Below the pieces are notes generated by a model. That model was not told where the DNA came from. It was given only the letters and a program-made list of their open reading frames with translations, and made no database searches. From positions 6,251,719 through 6,315,718 of the forward strand of contig NC_044288.2 in assembly GCF_004027225.2 (NCBI RefSeq): a DNA stretch of 64,000 nt, read 5' to 3'. A program made the translations under genes and the position numbers. Below are positions 44,528 to 55,345 of this stretch, piece after piece (the stretch's first letter is position 1; the number at the start of each line of letters is the position of its first letter). Source of the stretch: Strigops habroptila. Its lineage: Eukaryota > Chordata > Aves > Psittaciformes > Psittacidae.

Positions 44528-45180
44528 ACCAGCCGCCATGCTTTGCTAACGCCAAGAGCCGAAGGGGAAGCGGCTGCTGCAGAGCTGGGGTGCTGGGACA
44601 CGCCAGGGACCGGTTTTTGCTCTCGCAGGTGATGCCCGAGGCAGCCCGTGGATGGATGAGAGTGGGGCTGCCGAAAGCGAGAGTCCATGTGTGTCACCAT
44701 CCCGTCCCTGCTCCCGGCAGTGCTGCCAGTGGCCCCGGGGCCCCGCGCCGGCCAAACCAGCTCCACAGCTCAGCCTGGGACTGCCCCGGTGCAAGGCTTT
44801 AACCCCAACCCAGAGCGCTGCTGCTGTCTGGATAGACAAACCCGGGTGGTTTTCACCCAGAGGCGGCTGGCAGCTGCTCGCTGTGCTGGAAAGGTGCCTC
44901 CTCTGACAGGGTTTCACAGCCAGGCTGGGTCTGACCCTGCTTTTAAGGAGCTGAGTGACGCACGCTGCCACTGAGACGAGCACAGGGGGGTTTGCAGTGT
45001 GAGGGTGAAGATCAGAGCAAAGCAAGTTGAGGCCAGAGCCCAGGAGGTGGCACCATGGCTGGCCAATGCTTCCAGTGGGAACATGTCTCAAATACCACCA
45101 GATCAAAAGCTTCATTCAATGCCAAGTGCTAATTCCTTCCTTCCCAGCTACTCAGGTCAATCAGCACCGTGTGCTCACAT

Positions 45181-45385
45181 AGAACCATAGAATGGTTTGG
45201 GTTGAAGGGAGCTTAAAGCTCATCCAGCTCCAACCCCCTGCCACGGGCAGGGGCACCTTCCACTAGAGCAGGTTGCTCCAAGCCCCTGTGTCCAACCTGG
45301 CCCTGAACACCTCCAGGGATGGGGCAGCCACAGCTTCTCTGGGCACCCTGTGCCAGCGCCTCAGCACCCTCATGGTAGAATTCCC
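45181..45385 (-). repeat. CR1 LINE 3' end
   Basis: Antisense CR1: AACCATAGAATGGTTTGGGT, CATCCAGCTCCAACCCCCTG, GCACCTTCCACTAGAGCAGG, CCCTGTGTCCAACCTGGCC and CTTCTCTGGGCACCCTGTGCC read in order. Longest CR1 piece in the window, about 205 bp, of the same subfamily as the copies at 3101 and 49634. Confidence 0.92.
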
Positions 45386-46800
45386 ACTCCTGAAGAGCTG
45401 CTGCCCATTGCCCACCCGGTGCCCCCTGAGACGTACCTGGAGGGGGCTCAGGCTCCTTCCCGGCTCACCGGGGGCTGTGTGGTGGGAAGTGCCCAGCGCA
45501 GGGCATGGCCAGGGGCGCGATGGCACACGGATGATCACGGTCCCCTCGGCTGGGGAGTCCTGGGGCTGCAGGGAAGGAACAGAGCCTGGAGCACTGCCCG
45601 GAGCCTGCGGGGCTGCCCGGGAGCCTGTCCCTGGCCAGGGCCACCCCGCAGCAAGCCCTGAGCCTGCTGCTGTGCTCCCACACTGCTGGCCCGGGATGCA
45701 CTGAGAAGCACAGATGAGCTGAGCTGGGGTCCTGTGCCAGCGTGTGCCAAGTGCCAGGGCAGTGCCTCTGCCATCCCCTCCTTTGATCACCATCTCCTCC
45801 CCGGCAATCGCAGTGCACCCACCCAGCCCTTCCCTTTAGGATCAGGAGTGGGGAGCTGCTGCTTTCCCCTCCTCAGCCAAAAGCTGGTGCTCATGGCTGA
45901 AGCCCAGAGTCCCTGCACAGCCCCAGGGTGAATGCCTCTTCACCAGCCAAATCCCCCATGCCCATTCCTAGTGCCACCCATGATACCCAGCACCCATCTG
46001 CCTGGTACCCACGTGTCTGGCTCAGTCCAGCACCAGCTCCAGCCATGGACCCACAGCAGGGCAAGAAGAGTTTGGGAGCTCCATGCCCAGCCCCACGCTG
46101 GTGCGTGCTGTGTGCCCCGTGGAAGCCCCACGGAGCAGGGACAACGCTCCCGGTGTGCTAGGCTCTGCGGGCAGCGCTGGTTTGCCTCCCAGGGAGCCCG
46201 GCACCCCTGCCAGCCCCCAGCGTGCCAGCCCCCTGCGTCACCACCGGGTGCCGGGTCCTGCCCCGCGTGGGAGCAGGGTGTGGGGCTGAAAGCACCCAGC
46301 TCCTGACCAGAGTGTGAGCACAGCACCTTCAGGGTGCTTTGGGTGGGGGCTCAGCCTTTTTCAGTCCCTGGGGACAATGGTGGGACAGAGGAGCAAGGCC
46401 TGGGGTGACCATTCCTTCTCCTTGGGCCATGCCATCCCCCTGCATCACCCCCCTGCCCCAGGTGTGCAGCCCCACAGACCAGTGGGCCCTGCACTGTTGG
46501 TAGGGTCCTGACGTGGCACTGTGCAATATCAGGGTCCCTGCAGGCACAGCAGCCCCAGCCACAACATAGCTCCCACCGGCACCCCATTAGCACCGTGGGA
46601 TCTGTCCCCCTACACCCCACACCCTGCGGTCCCCAGCAGCCCTGTGAGCACCCTGGAGGTACCTGCCTGGCCGGTAAAAGGCCAGAGGGAGGTGGTCGGA
46701 TCCGGGATCAGAGTAGGGAAGCTCTTTCCCGTCTGCGTCGCCTGCAGCCCTCCTGCGTGCCCAGGTTGTGTCCGCGGCGCTGAGTGTGTGCGGGGAGGGG

Positions 46801-49630
46801 AAGGGTAGTTTGCTCTGTTCCCAGTAACTGGGTGAGTCTGGCAAACAGCTCCCGTAGAGGTTCTTGTCTGCGCACATGCACGCACACGTTCAGGTTGAAC
46901 AATAAAGGCGGGTCAAATCCTGCAGTGAGAGCAACGGAGCCAGATTCCTCCACAAGCAACACCAGCAGCTCCTGCCCGGGTGATGCTCCGTCCCCTGCAC
47001 GGGTGGCTCAGGGTGCAGCAAACCCTGGGCAAGACCAGGGCAGCCGGGGACCGACACCGGGCTCCCAGCAATCCCCCAGCTGCAGGTCAGCCAGCACCCA
47101 TTGCTAAGAACCACAGATTACGCAATTACAACCCACTTTAGACATTACTTTTGCCTTAGTAATAGTTTTGCAACAGCTCATCTGTATCTCCAACCTACAG
47201 CAACCTGCAGCCACCGCCCTGCTGGCACTGGGGTGTCCTGGATTAGACCTCTCCCAAACTGCGGCACAGACTGGCTGGCAGAGCATGGAAGCAGCATTCC
47301 CACCCAGCAGGACCCTGCCTCCTGCCACATCCTCACGGGACCTGGGATGTGTCCTGAAGAGGGAGATCCCTTGTCTCTCTCCCCAGAGCCTCCCAGGAGG
47401 GGGCCTGCTCAGCCTCCCCCTGTGACAGCCCCATCTCATGTCCCCGTGGCCCAGCCAGGAATGTGTTTCCTCTTGCCTGGGTTCACCCAGCCAAGCAGAC
47501 CGCGGGGCTTCCCGGCGCTCCCATGCGGCGCCTCGCCGGGGCCACCCCTCCCATGGGGACGTGTTTGAAGAGCCCTGCCGGGTGCTCGGTGCTCTGAGAG
47601 CTTTGCTCCCTGCACTCGTGGCACACAAGGAGCCGCTTACCCAGCAGCTCGTGGGTTCCAGGAGGTCACATAAAGCGTGTGAGGGTTTGCTGGGCTGGGA
47701 ACACCAGCAGGGAGAGGCCGCAGCAATGGGAGCCCAAGAGACCCAAAGCAAACACTCATGGGAATGTGGGGGTGCGGAGCAGGGTGAGCTCGGAGGAGGG
47801 GGCAGACAGGGACCCTCATCCTGAGTGAGAACAAGGCGAGGGCTCTGGAGCCAGGAACCTCCCCTGACCCCAAGTGCCTTTGCACGGTCCTATCAGCAGG
47901 ATCAGGAATTTGAGCTATGCTGCAGAGAACCGGAGCGGCAGGCAGGAATCTGGGGGCTGTGGCTTTCGAGTTGAAAACCCAGGGGAGAGGGAAGATGTCG
48001 AGAACCATCAGCAGGTCAAACTTCTTGCAGAGGCAGCAGCTCCCTGCCCCTATAACGATCAGGTGAAGAGCGGGGCCGGATGCCTCCAGCAATCTCTGGC
48101 CTCCAATTCTGGAATTTCAGGAGAGGCCATGGGGCCACGGGGAGAAAGTTCAGGTGTCTTTTGGCATGGGCAGGTTTTCCCTAAGGCAGTCGGGTGGGAA
48201 GTGGAAACACCCTGTGTTTTGCAGTGTTTTGCAGTGCTAAGCTGGGGATTTGGGTGTCCCAGCAAAGGGCAAGTCCCGGTGCCTCCTCCACCATCCCTCT
48301 GCTGAGTAATCCGGCGTGGGCACAGGGACAAGTCGACAACATGGTTCAGTAGCTCTTGGCACTGGGGAGCCCTCGGAGGAGCTTTGGGTACGTGACCAGG
48401 GTATGTCACCCTGCTCCAGCCCGGTGGGTGACGGGTGAAAGGCTTCTGTGTTGGATGTGATCCCTAAAACCAGTGGCCTGACCTTGGGTCCTTCCTAAAG
48501 GAAAATCCCGAGCAGCGGAGCAGGCGGCTGCCAAACCAGCAGGAAAACCTCAGAGTCTCTTTAAAAGGGTCTTAAACGGGTCACCCCAGGAGGCAGCCAC
48601 TGGCCAGGGCTCGGAGCCAGCCCTGCCTTCATCTCCAGCTCCCCGCCTGCCAGCAGCATCCCATCCATCCCGCTCCAGGGCCACGTCCGCAGGGAGGAGA
48701 CCTCCCCAGCAAGTGCTGGGTCATGGGAGTCGCGGGAGCCTGGGAGCCGGCACCCTGGACACGAACCAGAGAGTTTCTCTTCAATTCCCAGCAAAGAGGG
48801 TTTTCGGAACTCCCAGCAAACAGGCGGGAAGCTTTTGGGGAGGGAACAAACAAGCCCCCACTGGGAAGGATGGGCTACCCCCAACCTGTGCCACTGCACA
48901 CATGAACCCTTCCACATCCCTGGCTGAACTGGAGTTAGGGATGGTTTTGTTTTAAATCCCCTCTCCTCAAAATTCAGGGGGCCTTCTGGGCACCCCACAA
49001 GCATATTCCATCCGTATAACGATGCAAAGTCTGGGAAATACTCAGCTTTTATCGTGACACCCCCCAGCTGATTTGCTTTACCACCGACACCGGCCCTACC
49101 TCTTAACCCAGTGTTGTGCATCCTCCAGCCCCCCATTTCTGCAGCACCAACCAGGGCAACCTCAGCTCCATTTGGTGCAGAGCACAGAAACACATCAAAA
49201 AGAAGCCAAATCCCCCTGTTTGTCCAGCCAGCCACTGCTGATCCCAAGCCTGGGTGGTGCAAGACAACCCAGAGCTTTGCAGGGCGGCTGCAATGCTTGC
49301 TCTGAGCAAGATAAAGCAGCACAACAGCAAATGGCAACTGGATCATCAGGTCTCTCACAACAGGCAGCAGCTCCAGCTGCCACTTTGATGTGCAGAAGCA
49401 GGGCAGGAGAGCAGGGTGGCTGCTCTGGTCTCACCTCTGCTGTGATCAGTGCTTGCAGCTGAGGAACACCTTGGGGTTTTGCTAATTGAGGACAGGCTTG
49501 ATCAAGAGCAGGCAATCTCGCTTGAAAACAAGCAGCCCAGCCCTAGCTCTTTAAATCAAGGCAATGGCTTGCGCACAGAGAACAGCTTCTATCCTTAGAT
49601 ATTAAAGGCTTTAGTAAAGAAAATTTTCAT
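46801..49630. other. Intergenic between GJB3 and GJB5-like gene, left part
   Basis: No gene is supported. The longest frame, - strand 48561-49358 (265 codons), has no recognisable domain or family match and no clear start context. Composition is mixed. Confidence 0.4.
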
Positions 49631-49633
49631 GTG

Positions 49634-49762
49634 GAAGTGTTCAAGGCCAGGTTGGACACAGGGGCTTGGAGCAAGCTGCTCTAGTGGAAGGTGTCCCTGC
49701 CCATGGCAGGGGGTTGGAGCTGGATGAGCTTTAAGGTCCCTTCCAGCCCAAACCAGCAAGCA
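49634..49762 (+). repeat. CR1 LINE 3' tail
   Basis: AAGTGTTCAAGGCCAGGTTG, GACACAGGGGCTTGGAGCAA, CTAGTGGAAGGTGTCCCTGC, GGTTGGAGCTGGATGAGC, TTTAAGGTCCCTTCCAGCCC. Lacks the ATTCTATG end. Confidence 0.9.
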
Positions 49763-50224
49763 CAGCAGTAAGAGTGGACAGAAGGAGGGCAGAGACCAGC
49801 ACAGCTTCACTTAAAAAGAGATGGGAGAAATCCACCTGTATTTCATCTCTCCAAACTGGTATCAGTGTGCCCAGAGAGTCCCAGGCTGGTGGCAGGGATC
49901 CCCCCAGGGCTCCTCAGCCATCCTCACCCTTGTAGGGTGGCTGGTCTGGTCCCTGTCCTCCCCTCCGGACGCTGCAGCATCCTGCCTGCCCTCAGCATCC
50001 CCTTCCAGCACATCCAGGCTGGTTCCTTTCCCCAGGGTGGGCTGTGGGAAGGAGCCCAGCTCTGCCCCGTGAGCCTTTCCAGCGGGAGCTGGTTCACTGG
50101 ATCAGGCACGCTGCAAAGTGGCAGTAGCTGCAATGACCTGCCACCAAGAGCACCCTGGTCCAAAAGGACACGGCGATGGCATCCCCATCCCACGTCCTTC
50201 CCAGCAGAGACAGCAAGTGCTCAT

Positions 50225-50480
50225 GGAAGAAAATAATTATCACCCCCTCTAAATAAAGCGAATCCAGCAACAGCTCGAGCTGCATGTTCAATGTTCATGT
50301 TACTTATGAGTGCATTTGCCATGAAATTATTGTTAATTATTCATCCCAGCTAATGCTCAGTTACTGCTGATGGCCTTAGAAATTGCCGTGCTGCCTGAGT
50401 CATGGCAGAACGCGACATATTACAGCAATAAACAAGATCATATTCTGCCATTTAATGTTATTGTTTAATCAATGGTTGGG
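50225..50480. promoter_or_regulatory. AT-rich island with AP-1/MARE-type site, enhancer candidate
   Basis: About 250 bp with AAATAATTATCACC, TGAAATTATTGTTAATTATT, GCTAATGCTCAGTTACTGC, ATTACAGCAATAAAC and CATTTAATGTTATTG. A consensus AP-1 heptamer TGAGTCA sits at 50396-50402 inside CTGCCTGAGTCATGGC, close to an NF-E2/MAF-type extended site. It lies about 1 kb past the 3' end of the GJB5-like coding exon. No frame codes. Confidence 0.42.
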
Positions 50481-50495
50481 GTGGTTTTCCTCTCC

Positions 50496-51499
50496 TTTAT
50501 TTGGCTGTTTTGCTCAGGTGTTTTCCTCTGGCCAGGCAGGAAGAGCTGGTAGCCCACAGCAAGCCTCACCCTGCACCACAGTGCTGCCACAACATGCTCT
50601 TGTCCCCACTCAGCTAATGAGTGTTATTAATGACGATCACATCAGTCTGAAATAGCCCTGTGAAACAGCCTGAAACAGCCTCCTGGAATAGAGGCTCACG
50701 TAGGGTGACGGATGGGGACAGGGGTTCCCGGGGGGGGCTCGAGTCCTCACTGGCCCCTCTTCCCTCTCCACCACCTCCGACTTGAATACTTGTGGCATGT
50801 TTAAATCATCCCCGGCAGCTCACGGCCGCAAAGGGCTCTGCCACCCATGGGTCCTCAGGGATGTTCACACCTCTGGGTGTGCCTGCCTGTGCCCAGCAGC
50901 CCATTTGAAATCGAGAATTCATGTCTTTGTTGTAGAGCCTGGGATTGCAGGGAGGTAATGACGCTGCCCTCTGCTCGCCTGCAGCCAGTGCCTGGTGACC
51001 GCAGCCAGGCTTTTGCCGTTGCTGGGTGCAAGAACAAGCCTTGGTTTGTCACCGCGTTGCTCCAAAGCCAGCCCAGAGCTGCCCGTGGCAGTGATGCCTT
51101 TCCAGGGGTGAATGCTCTTGGCAGTGTTGTGCCCAAGGAGCAGGAGAACAACTGCTCTGGCCATCATTTCTAAGGGATAGGAATTCCTATTCATTGCAAG
51201 GATATCCCCAGGACCAGCTCAATCTCGGGGTACTGCTGCTGGTCCACAGCCACCACAGAGCTGCTTGTCCCTTGGCTCTTGGGGACTGCACATGTCCTAC
51301 AGGACCTGGTTGTACCCCAAATTCAGCAGAACAACACAATGTGCCTTCCCCAGGATAGGAGAGGCAGAGAGCCCCCAGGCACAGCCTGAACCCGAGGTGC
51401 TGCCACCCCCAGTGCTCCTGCACCAGGGGATGGAGGAGGAGGAGGAAGAGGAGAAGGGGGGTGAAGGTGAGCGGCTCCTAGAGCTGCCCAAAGGAAGCT
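50496..51499 (-). other. Probable 3' UTR of the GJB5-like gene
   Basis: The first canonical - strand AATAAA beyond the stop codon is at 50501-50496 (CCAAATAAAGGAG), about 1 kb away. The end is uncertain. Confidence 0.38.
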
Positions 51500-52327
51500 C
51501 TAGGGAACAGTCTCCTCCTCGGGCGGCGTGTCAGGGCTGGCGGCCGTGGGGGGGATGGAGGCTGTGGGGGGTTTGTAGTCCCCCCCATGGAAAACCTGCC
51601 CCTCCATGCCTGTGGGCTCGGCGCTGGACAGTGAGCAGTCCTGGCTATGCCGGCGGCTCTCCCCACTGCCGGCTAGGACGCACTCACGGCACCGTTTGCC
51701 GATGAGGTAGGTGGCCTCAATGAGGCTCAGCAAGATACAGACGCAGGTGGTGACCACCATGAAGAGGGTGAAGATGTTCTTCTCTGTGGGCCGGGAGATG
51801 AAGCAGTCCACCATGTTGGGGCAGGGGGACAGTTCGCACTTCACCAGCCGGGGCAGGGTGTAGTTCCTGTACAAGTGGTAGAAGATGTAGAGGAAGACTA
51901 TGTCCACGCCGGCCTTGAAGACAAGGCTGAGCATGTACGTCCACCACAGCCCGCCGTGCTTCTTGCCGGGGTTGGGGTAGATGCGGCGGCCGTTGTCCCC
52001 GCCGGCGGCGCGGTGCCTCTGCTCCTTGGCCTCCCGGTAGGCCACGTGCATGATGACCAGGAGGGATGGACAGGTCACCAGGATGAGCTGCAGGGCCCAG
52101 AGGCGGATGTGGGAGACAGGGAAGAAGTGGTCGAAGCAGACGTTGGTGCAGCCCGGCTGCCGCGTGTTGCAGTCAAAGTCCTTGTGGTCGTCGCTCCAGA
52201 CCCGCTCGGCCGCCACCACGTAGACCAGCAGGCGGAAGATGAAGACAAGGGAGAGCCAGATGCGGCCGAAGGCTGTGGAATACTTGTTGACCCCACTGAG
52301 GAGCCGTTCGAACAGATCCCAGTTCAT
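51500..52327 (-). CDS. GJB5: Beta connexin, GJB5-like (connexin 31.1)
   Basis: 275 residues on one exon. Connexin signature is complete: [16 protein letters not shown] at the N-terminus, E1 cysteines C53, C60, C64, E2 cysteines C164, C169, C175 (C-x4-C-x5-C), four helices, and a poorly conserved C-tail rich in Ser/Thr/Pro ending [29 protein letters not shown] and [12 protein letters not shown] match human GJB5 rather than GJB4 (which has DDEQKDF and KKVFTYF). The family call is sure; the GJB5 symbol is about 0.75 sure because birds may have one gene standing for mammalian GJB4 and GJB5. The acceptor CTCCTCCCAG on the - strand (exon start 52351) precedes the ATG by 24 bases of leader. Confidence 0.93.
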   Translation of the reverse strand: MNWDLFERLLSGVNKYSTAFGRIWLSLVFIFRLLVYVVAAERVWSDDHKDFDCNTRQPGCTNVCFDHFFPVSHIRLWALQLILVTCPSLLVIMHVAYREAKEQRHRAAGGDNGRRIYPNPGKKHGGLWWTYMLSLVFKAGVDIVFLYIFYHLYRNYTLPRLVKCELSPCPNMVDCFISRPTEKNIFTLFMVVTTCVCILLSLIEATYLIGKRCRECVLAGSGESRRHSQDCSLSSAEPTGMEGQVFHGGDYKPPTASIPPTAASPDTPPEEETVP

Positions 52328-52351
52328 GGTCCCCCGGTCCTGTTAGCTAGC

Positions 52352-53000
52352 CTGGGAGGAGAGAGAAGATATGTGAAAGATGGTCTTTAACATCCCTTCC
52401 AACCCTAACCATCCTATGATACAGTGACACCAAGGAAGCAGCAAGAAGTCCCCATCAGAACACCTGTGTGCCCCAAAGCACTGAGCCACACTCCTGCCCG
52501 GATGGCCTTGGGGACCATCTCTGTCCTTTGCTTGCACACGGGGACACACACAGACATGTGCCCCAGCTCAGACCTGGTCTCTGCAGAGCACCATCCCCTT
52601 CCGCATGGTCACAGGAACCTGGCAAAGCTTGATGGTTCTGCTGTGGCAAAAGCATCTTTGAACCACCGGTCCATGGCTCAGCCCTCTGCCATCCTTCAAA
52701 GGTGACTTTTAAAGCTCCCTCCCAACTCAAACTGTGATTCTCCGTCTCTGTCCTGTGCCCGCCCCATCTCTCGCCTCGTTGCGCAGGTATTTGTTATGAA
52801 TTCTCCTCACGTTGCCAGGCCTGGCCCAGGCAGACACAAGTGGGAGCAGCCGGGGTGTGACGCACCCGGAGCTCAGCGGCTCCTCTCCCACTGCTGGAAT
52901 CTGCCGTCGCCTCCGCTCCCGCCCGGCAGCGCAGGAGGATCCCGGTGCCGACCCGCGCCGGGCACAGCAAGTGGACGCAGCGGAGCAGAGGCAACGCTGA
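52352..53000 (-). other. GJB5-like leader intron and candidate first exon/promoter
   Basis: On the - strand a fair donor CAAC|GTGAGG ends a candidate leader exon at 52811, and the CpG-containing patch at 52870-53000 would be its promoter. This gives an intron of about 460 bp. The site is only fair, so the real leader may be further right. Confidence 0.33.
52379..52430 (+). repeat. CR1 3' tail fragment in the GJB5-like leader intron
   Basis: GGTCTTTAACATCCCTTCCA, ACCCTAACCATCCTATGATA: a diverged end of CR1, sense on the + strand. Its end lies only about 25-30 bases upstream (on the - strand) of the GJB5-like splice acceptor. Confidence 0.7.
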
Positions 53001-55180
53001 GGAGCTGACCCAGGGCTTGGTGGCCACAAGAACCAGGTTTCATCAGCTCAGACCCATCTCAGCCTGCACCAGGACCCCAAGCAGCTGAGCTGACCCTGGA
53101 TTGCTTTATACGTGCACCTCAGGCGGTGTGGGGCCACAGCCGAGCGGGATTCCCAGGGCTGGATTTAGCATTGACTCTCCTTAGACATTTTACCTATCGG
53201 TAAAACGACGAGACTTCCCCTCACTGGCAGGGCTCCTGGGGTGAAACCATCCCACTGCTCTGCACAACCCATCCCGTGCAGCCACACGCTCCCCAAGCAC
53301 ATGGCTCCTGTCTCACTGGTTGGATCCCGGGGGACACACACACAAAGCCCAGCTATCTCCTTCCTCATGCACACTGCCAGACGTGCCCATCACCCTGGCG
53401 TCGGGCCGGGCTCTGCAGCGTGCACCATCTTCCCCAGCCCCACCTCAGCAGGGCCGGGGGCCGCAGCAAGGGGGTCTTTTCATGCTGCCTACCTGCGGGG
53501 TGTCCTCCGCCGAGGCCGGTGCTGTTGGTGCTTGCCCACAGCAGGATCGCATCGCCCGGTGCATGCGAGAAGTGCCAGCGCCACGTGAGTCATCCCTGGG
53601 CTCCTGAGCGAGGAGGAGATTCCCAAGGGGAAGGGATGAGGCTCAGGGCAGATCCCCACGTGTCCTGGAGGCTGTCAGAACCCCAGGGGTGAAGGGCTGC
53701 TCCGCAGCACACAGGGTCCAATCCTGCTGCTGTGCAGGGAGCAGCTGCATCGGCTGCCCCACTGCAGGAAGGTGGGTGCTCAGAGGCTGCAGGGGTGCCC
53801 TGCACTGCCTGGGGTCCCCCAGCCTTTCCCTGCACCCATCTTCCCTTGCTCAGACCTGCAGGGATGGTGTGGCCAAAGCCTTGGGAGCCCCTGCTCGAGG
53901 CACTGGGAGCCGCTCAGCCAAACACTTCCCTTTGCAATCCCATTTCACACAAACTTTGCACCATGGCGATAACTTACAAAGAGCCTTTATCCCTCCCCAC
54001 CTCCTGACGAGTGGGTGGCAGTTTTACTGCGAATTCATCAATCACTTTTCCTCTGCTCCCCTCACCTGCAAGCTGGGGGAAGTCTCTCCCCCACAACTCC
54101 ATCCCTGCCACTGGAGCCCGGGAGCCACCCCGAGACGAGCCCCCAGCTCAGAGAACCCCCTCTTTGAGGCCTGACCCCCAGCTCACAGCTCTGGGGTGCA
54201 GGGTCCAAGGAGCGGGTGCTGCTCTGTGGGGTGCAAGAGCTCAGGGACAGCAGGAGCCATCTGAGGAGCAAACACACGCTTCATCTGCAGTTCTGCTGGG
54301 TTTGAAAACAAAAGTGATGTAGAGAAACAAATCTAAACAGCTGTAAAGTAAATTACCACTGTTTGCGGATGGCTCCAGGGGAGAGTTCTGCAGTTTGAAA
54401 TCAAACAAGCCTGGGTTTAGTTATTTATTATAACATGCCTGTGCAGTGGCTGTGCCAAGGGCTGTGTCCCGCCATGGGCAGGCTGGGGGGGCACAGAGCA
54501 GCACCCAGCACTGGGTGGGGGGATGTTCTGGCTTGTGGGTGTCCAAAGGGGGTCTTGTGGCTTGCTGCTTTCTGGGTTAGAATCTCCTCTTTTGGGGAGC
54601 TGCCAGACGTGATGGGCAGTGTCTGCTGGCGTTGGGCTGCAGGTAGAGCACACCTCCACCCCTCCGCTGCCCTCCCGGGTGTGTGGGCACAGCCACCGGC
54701 ACCCCCCTGGCGCCCCTGCCCTGCTCTGATGGCAGGACAAGAAGGTGAGTGGCCACACAGCTTTCCTCCATGTCCTGCTGGTCCAGCTGAGCCGATGTGG
54801 AGATCAACGCCCATTTACTGGGCAAATACCTGGTGGAGGCACAAACCACGTCAACAGAGTGAGGAGAAGGAAGAGGCAGGAGCTGCTCTGGTGCAGACAG
54901 GGCTGACACCAGCCAGTGAGAGCCCAACAGGAGCAGCTCATGGAGCACCCTCTGCCATTGGGCTGGTGGGCACTGAGCTCCCGTGGCCAAAGCTGCCATC
55001 CCACTGCTTGCACTGGCTGGGGATTTCAGTTTTCCAGAGGCAGAAGAAGGGTGCTGAAGGCTGCACCCTCCACCAGGCAAACCCAGCCAGCCCATGTGAG
55101 TCCACGGCGCTGGGGACATGGAGGTGTATTAATGGCAGCACTTTATCTTCCAGGAACAAGCCCCATTAGTACATTTTCAC
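53001..55180. other. Intergenic, no gene seen
   Basis: Mixed-composition sequence with overlapping chance frames. Minor AT-rich patch at 54300-54440 (CTGTAAAGTAAATTACC, TTATTTATTATAAC). Confidence 0.4.
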
Positions 55181-55184
55181 TACA

Positions 55185-55345
55185 ACATGAAGTATTAATA
55201 ACGCTTTGCATTTATATAGCGTCATTCATCCAGGAGTCACCAGCCAAGCTCCTGACATGAATCAAACACCACAGCCAGCTCCGGAGGAGGCAGGTAAATA
55301 GGATTATACCTATTTTCCTGCAGCACACGCTGAGGCACAGGGTTT
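55185..55345 (+). repeat. Ancient SINE-like fragment (MIR/CORE type)
   Basis: TTGCATTTATATAGCGTCAT, TCATCCAGGAG, GGAGGAGGCAGGTAAATAGG, ATTATACCTATTTTCCTGCA and GCTGAGGCACAGGG occur in the order and spacing of old amniote SINE tails (ATTTATATAGCRC..TTTCATCC..GAGGTAGGTAA..TATTATCCCCATTTTAC..AACTGAGGCACAG). Diverged. It is adjacent to an AT-rich patch and could be an exapted element. Confidence 0.5.

Larger units (their letters stand above)
43700..46800 (-). other. GJB3: Presumed GJB3 leader intron and candidate first exon
   Basis: On the - strand a good donor GGCAG|GTACCT ends a candidate leader exon at 46663, and a small CpG-containing patch at 46690-46790 would be its promoter. That gives an intron of about 3 kb. 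Another donor-like site, CCAG|GTACGT, lies near 45437 beside a CR1. No other gene is seen in the interval. Confidence 0.35.

Noticed and set aside
48561-49358. 265-codon - strand frame
   Set aside because: No domain and no promoter or splice sites; unusual only in being in less GC-rich DNA.
52700-52745. Possible further CR1 tail (ACTTTTAAAGCTCCCTCCCA)
   Set aside because: Resembles a CR1 end but is too short and diverged to call.
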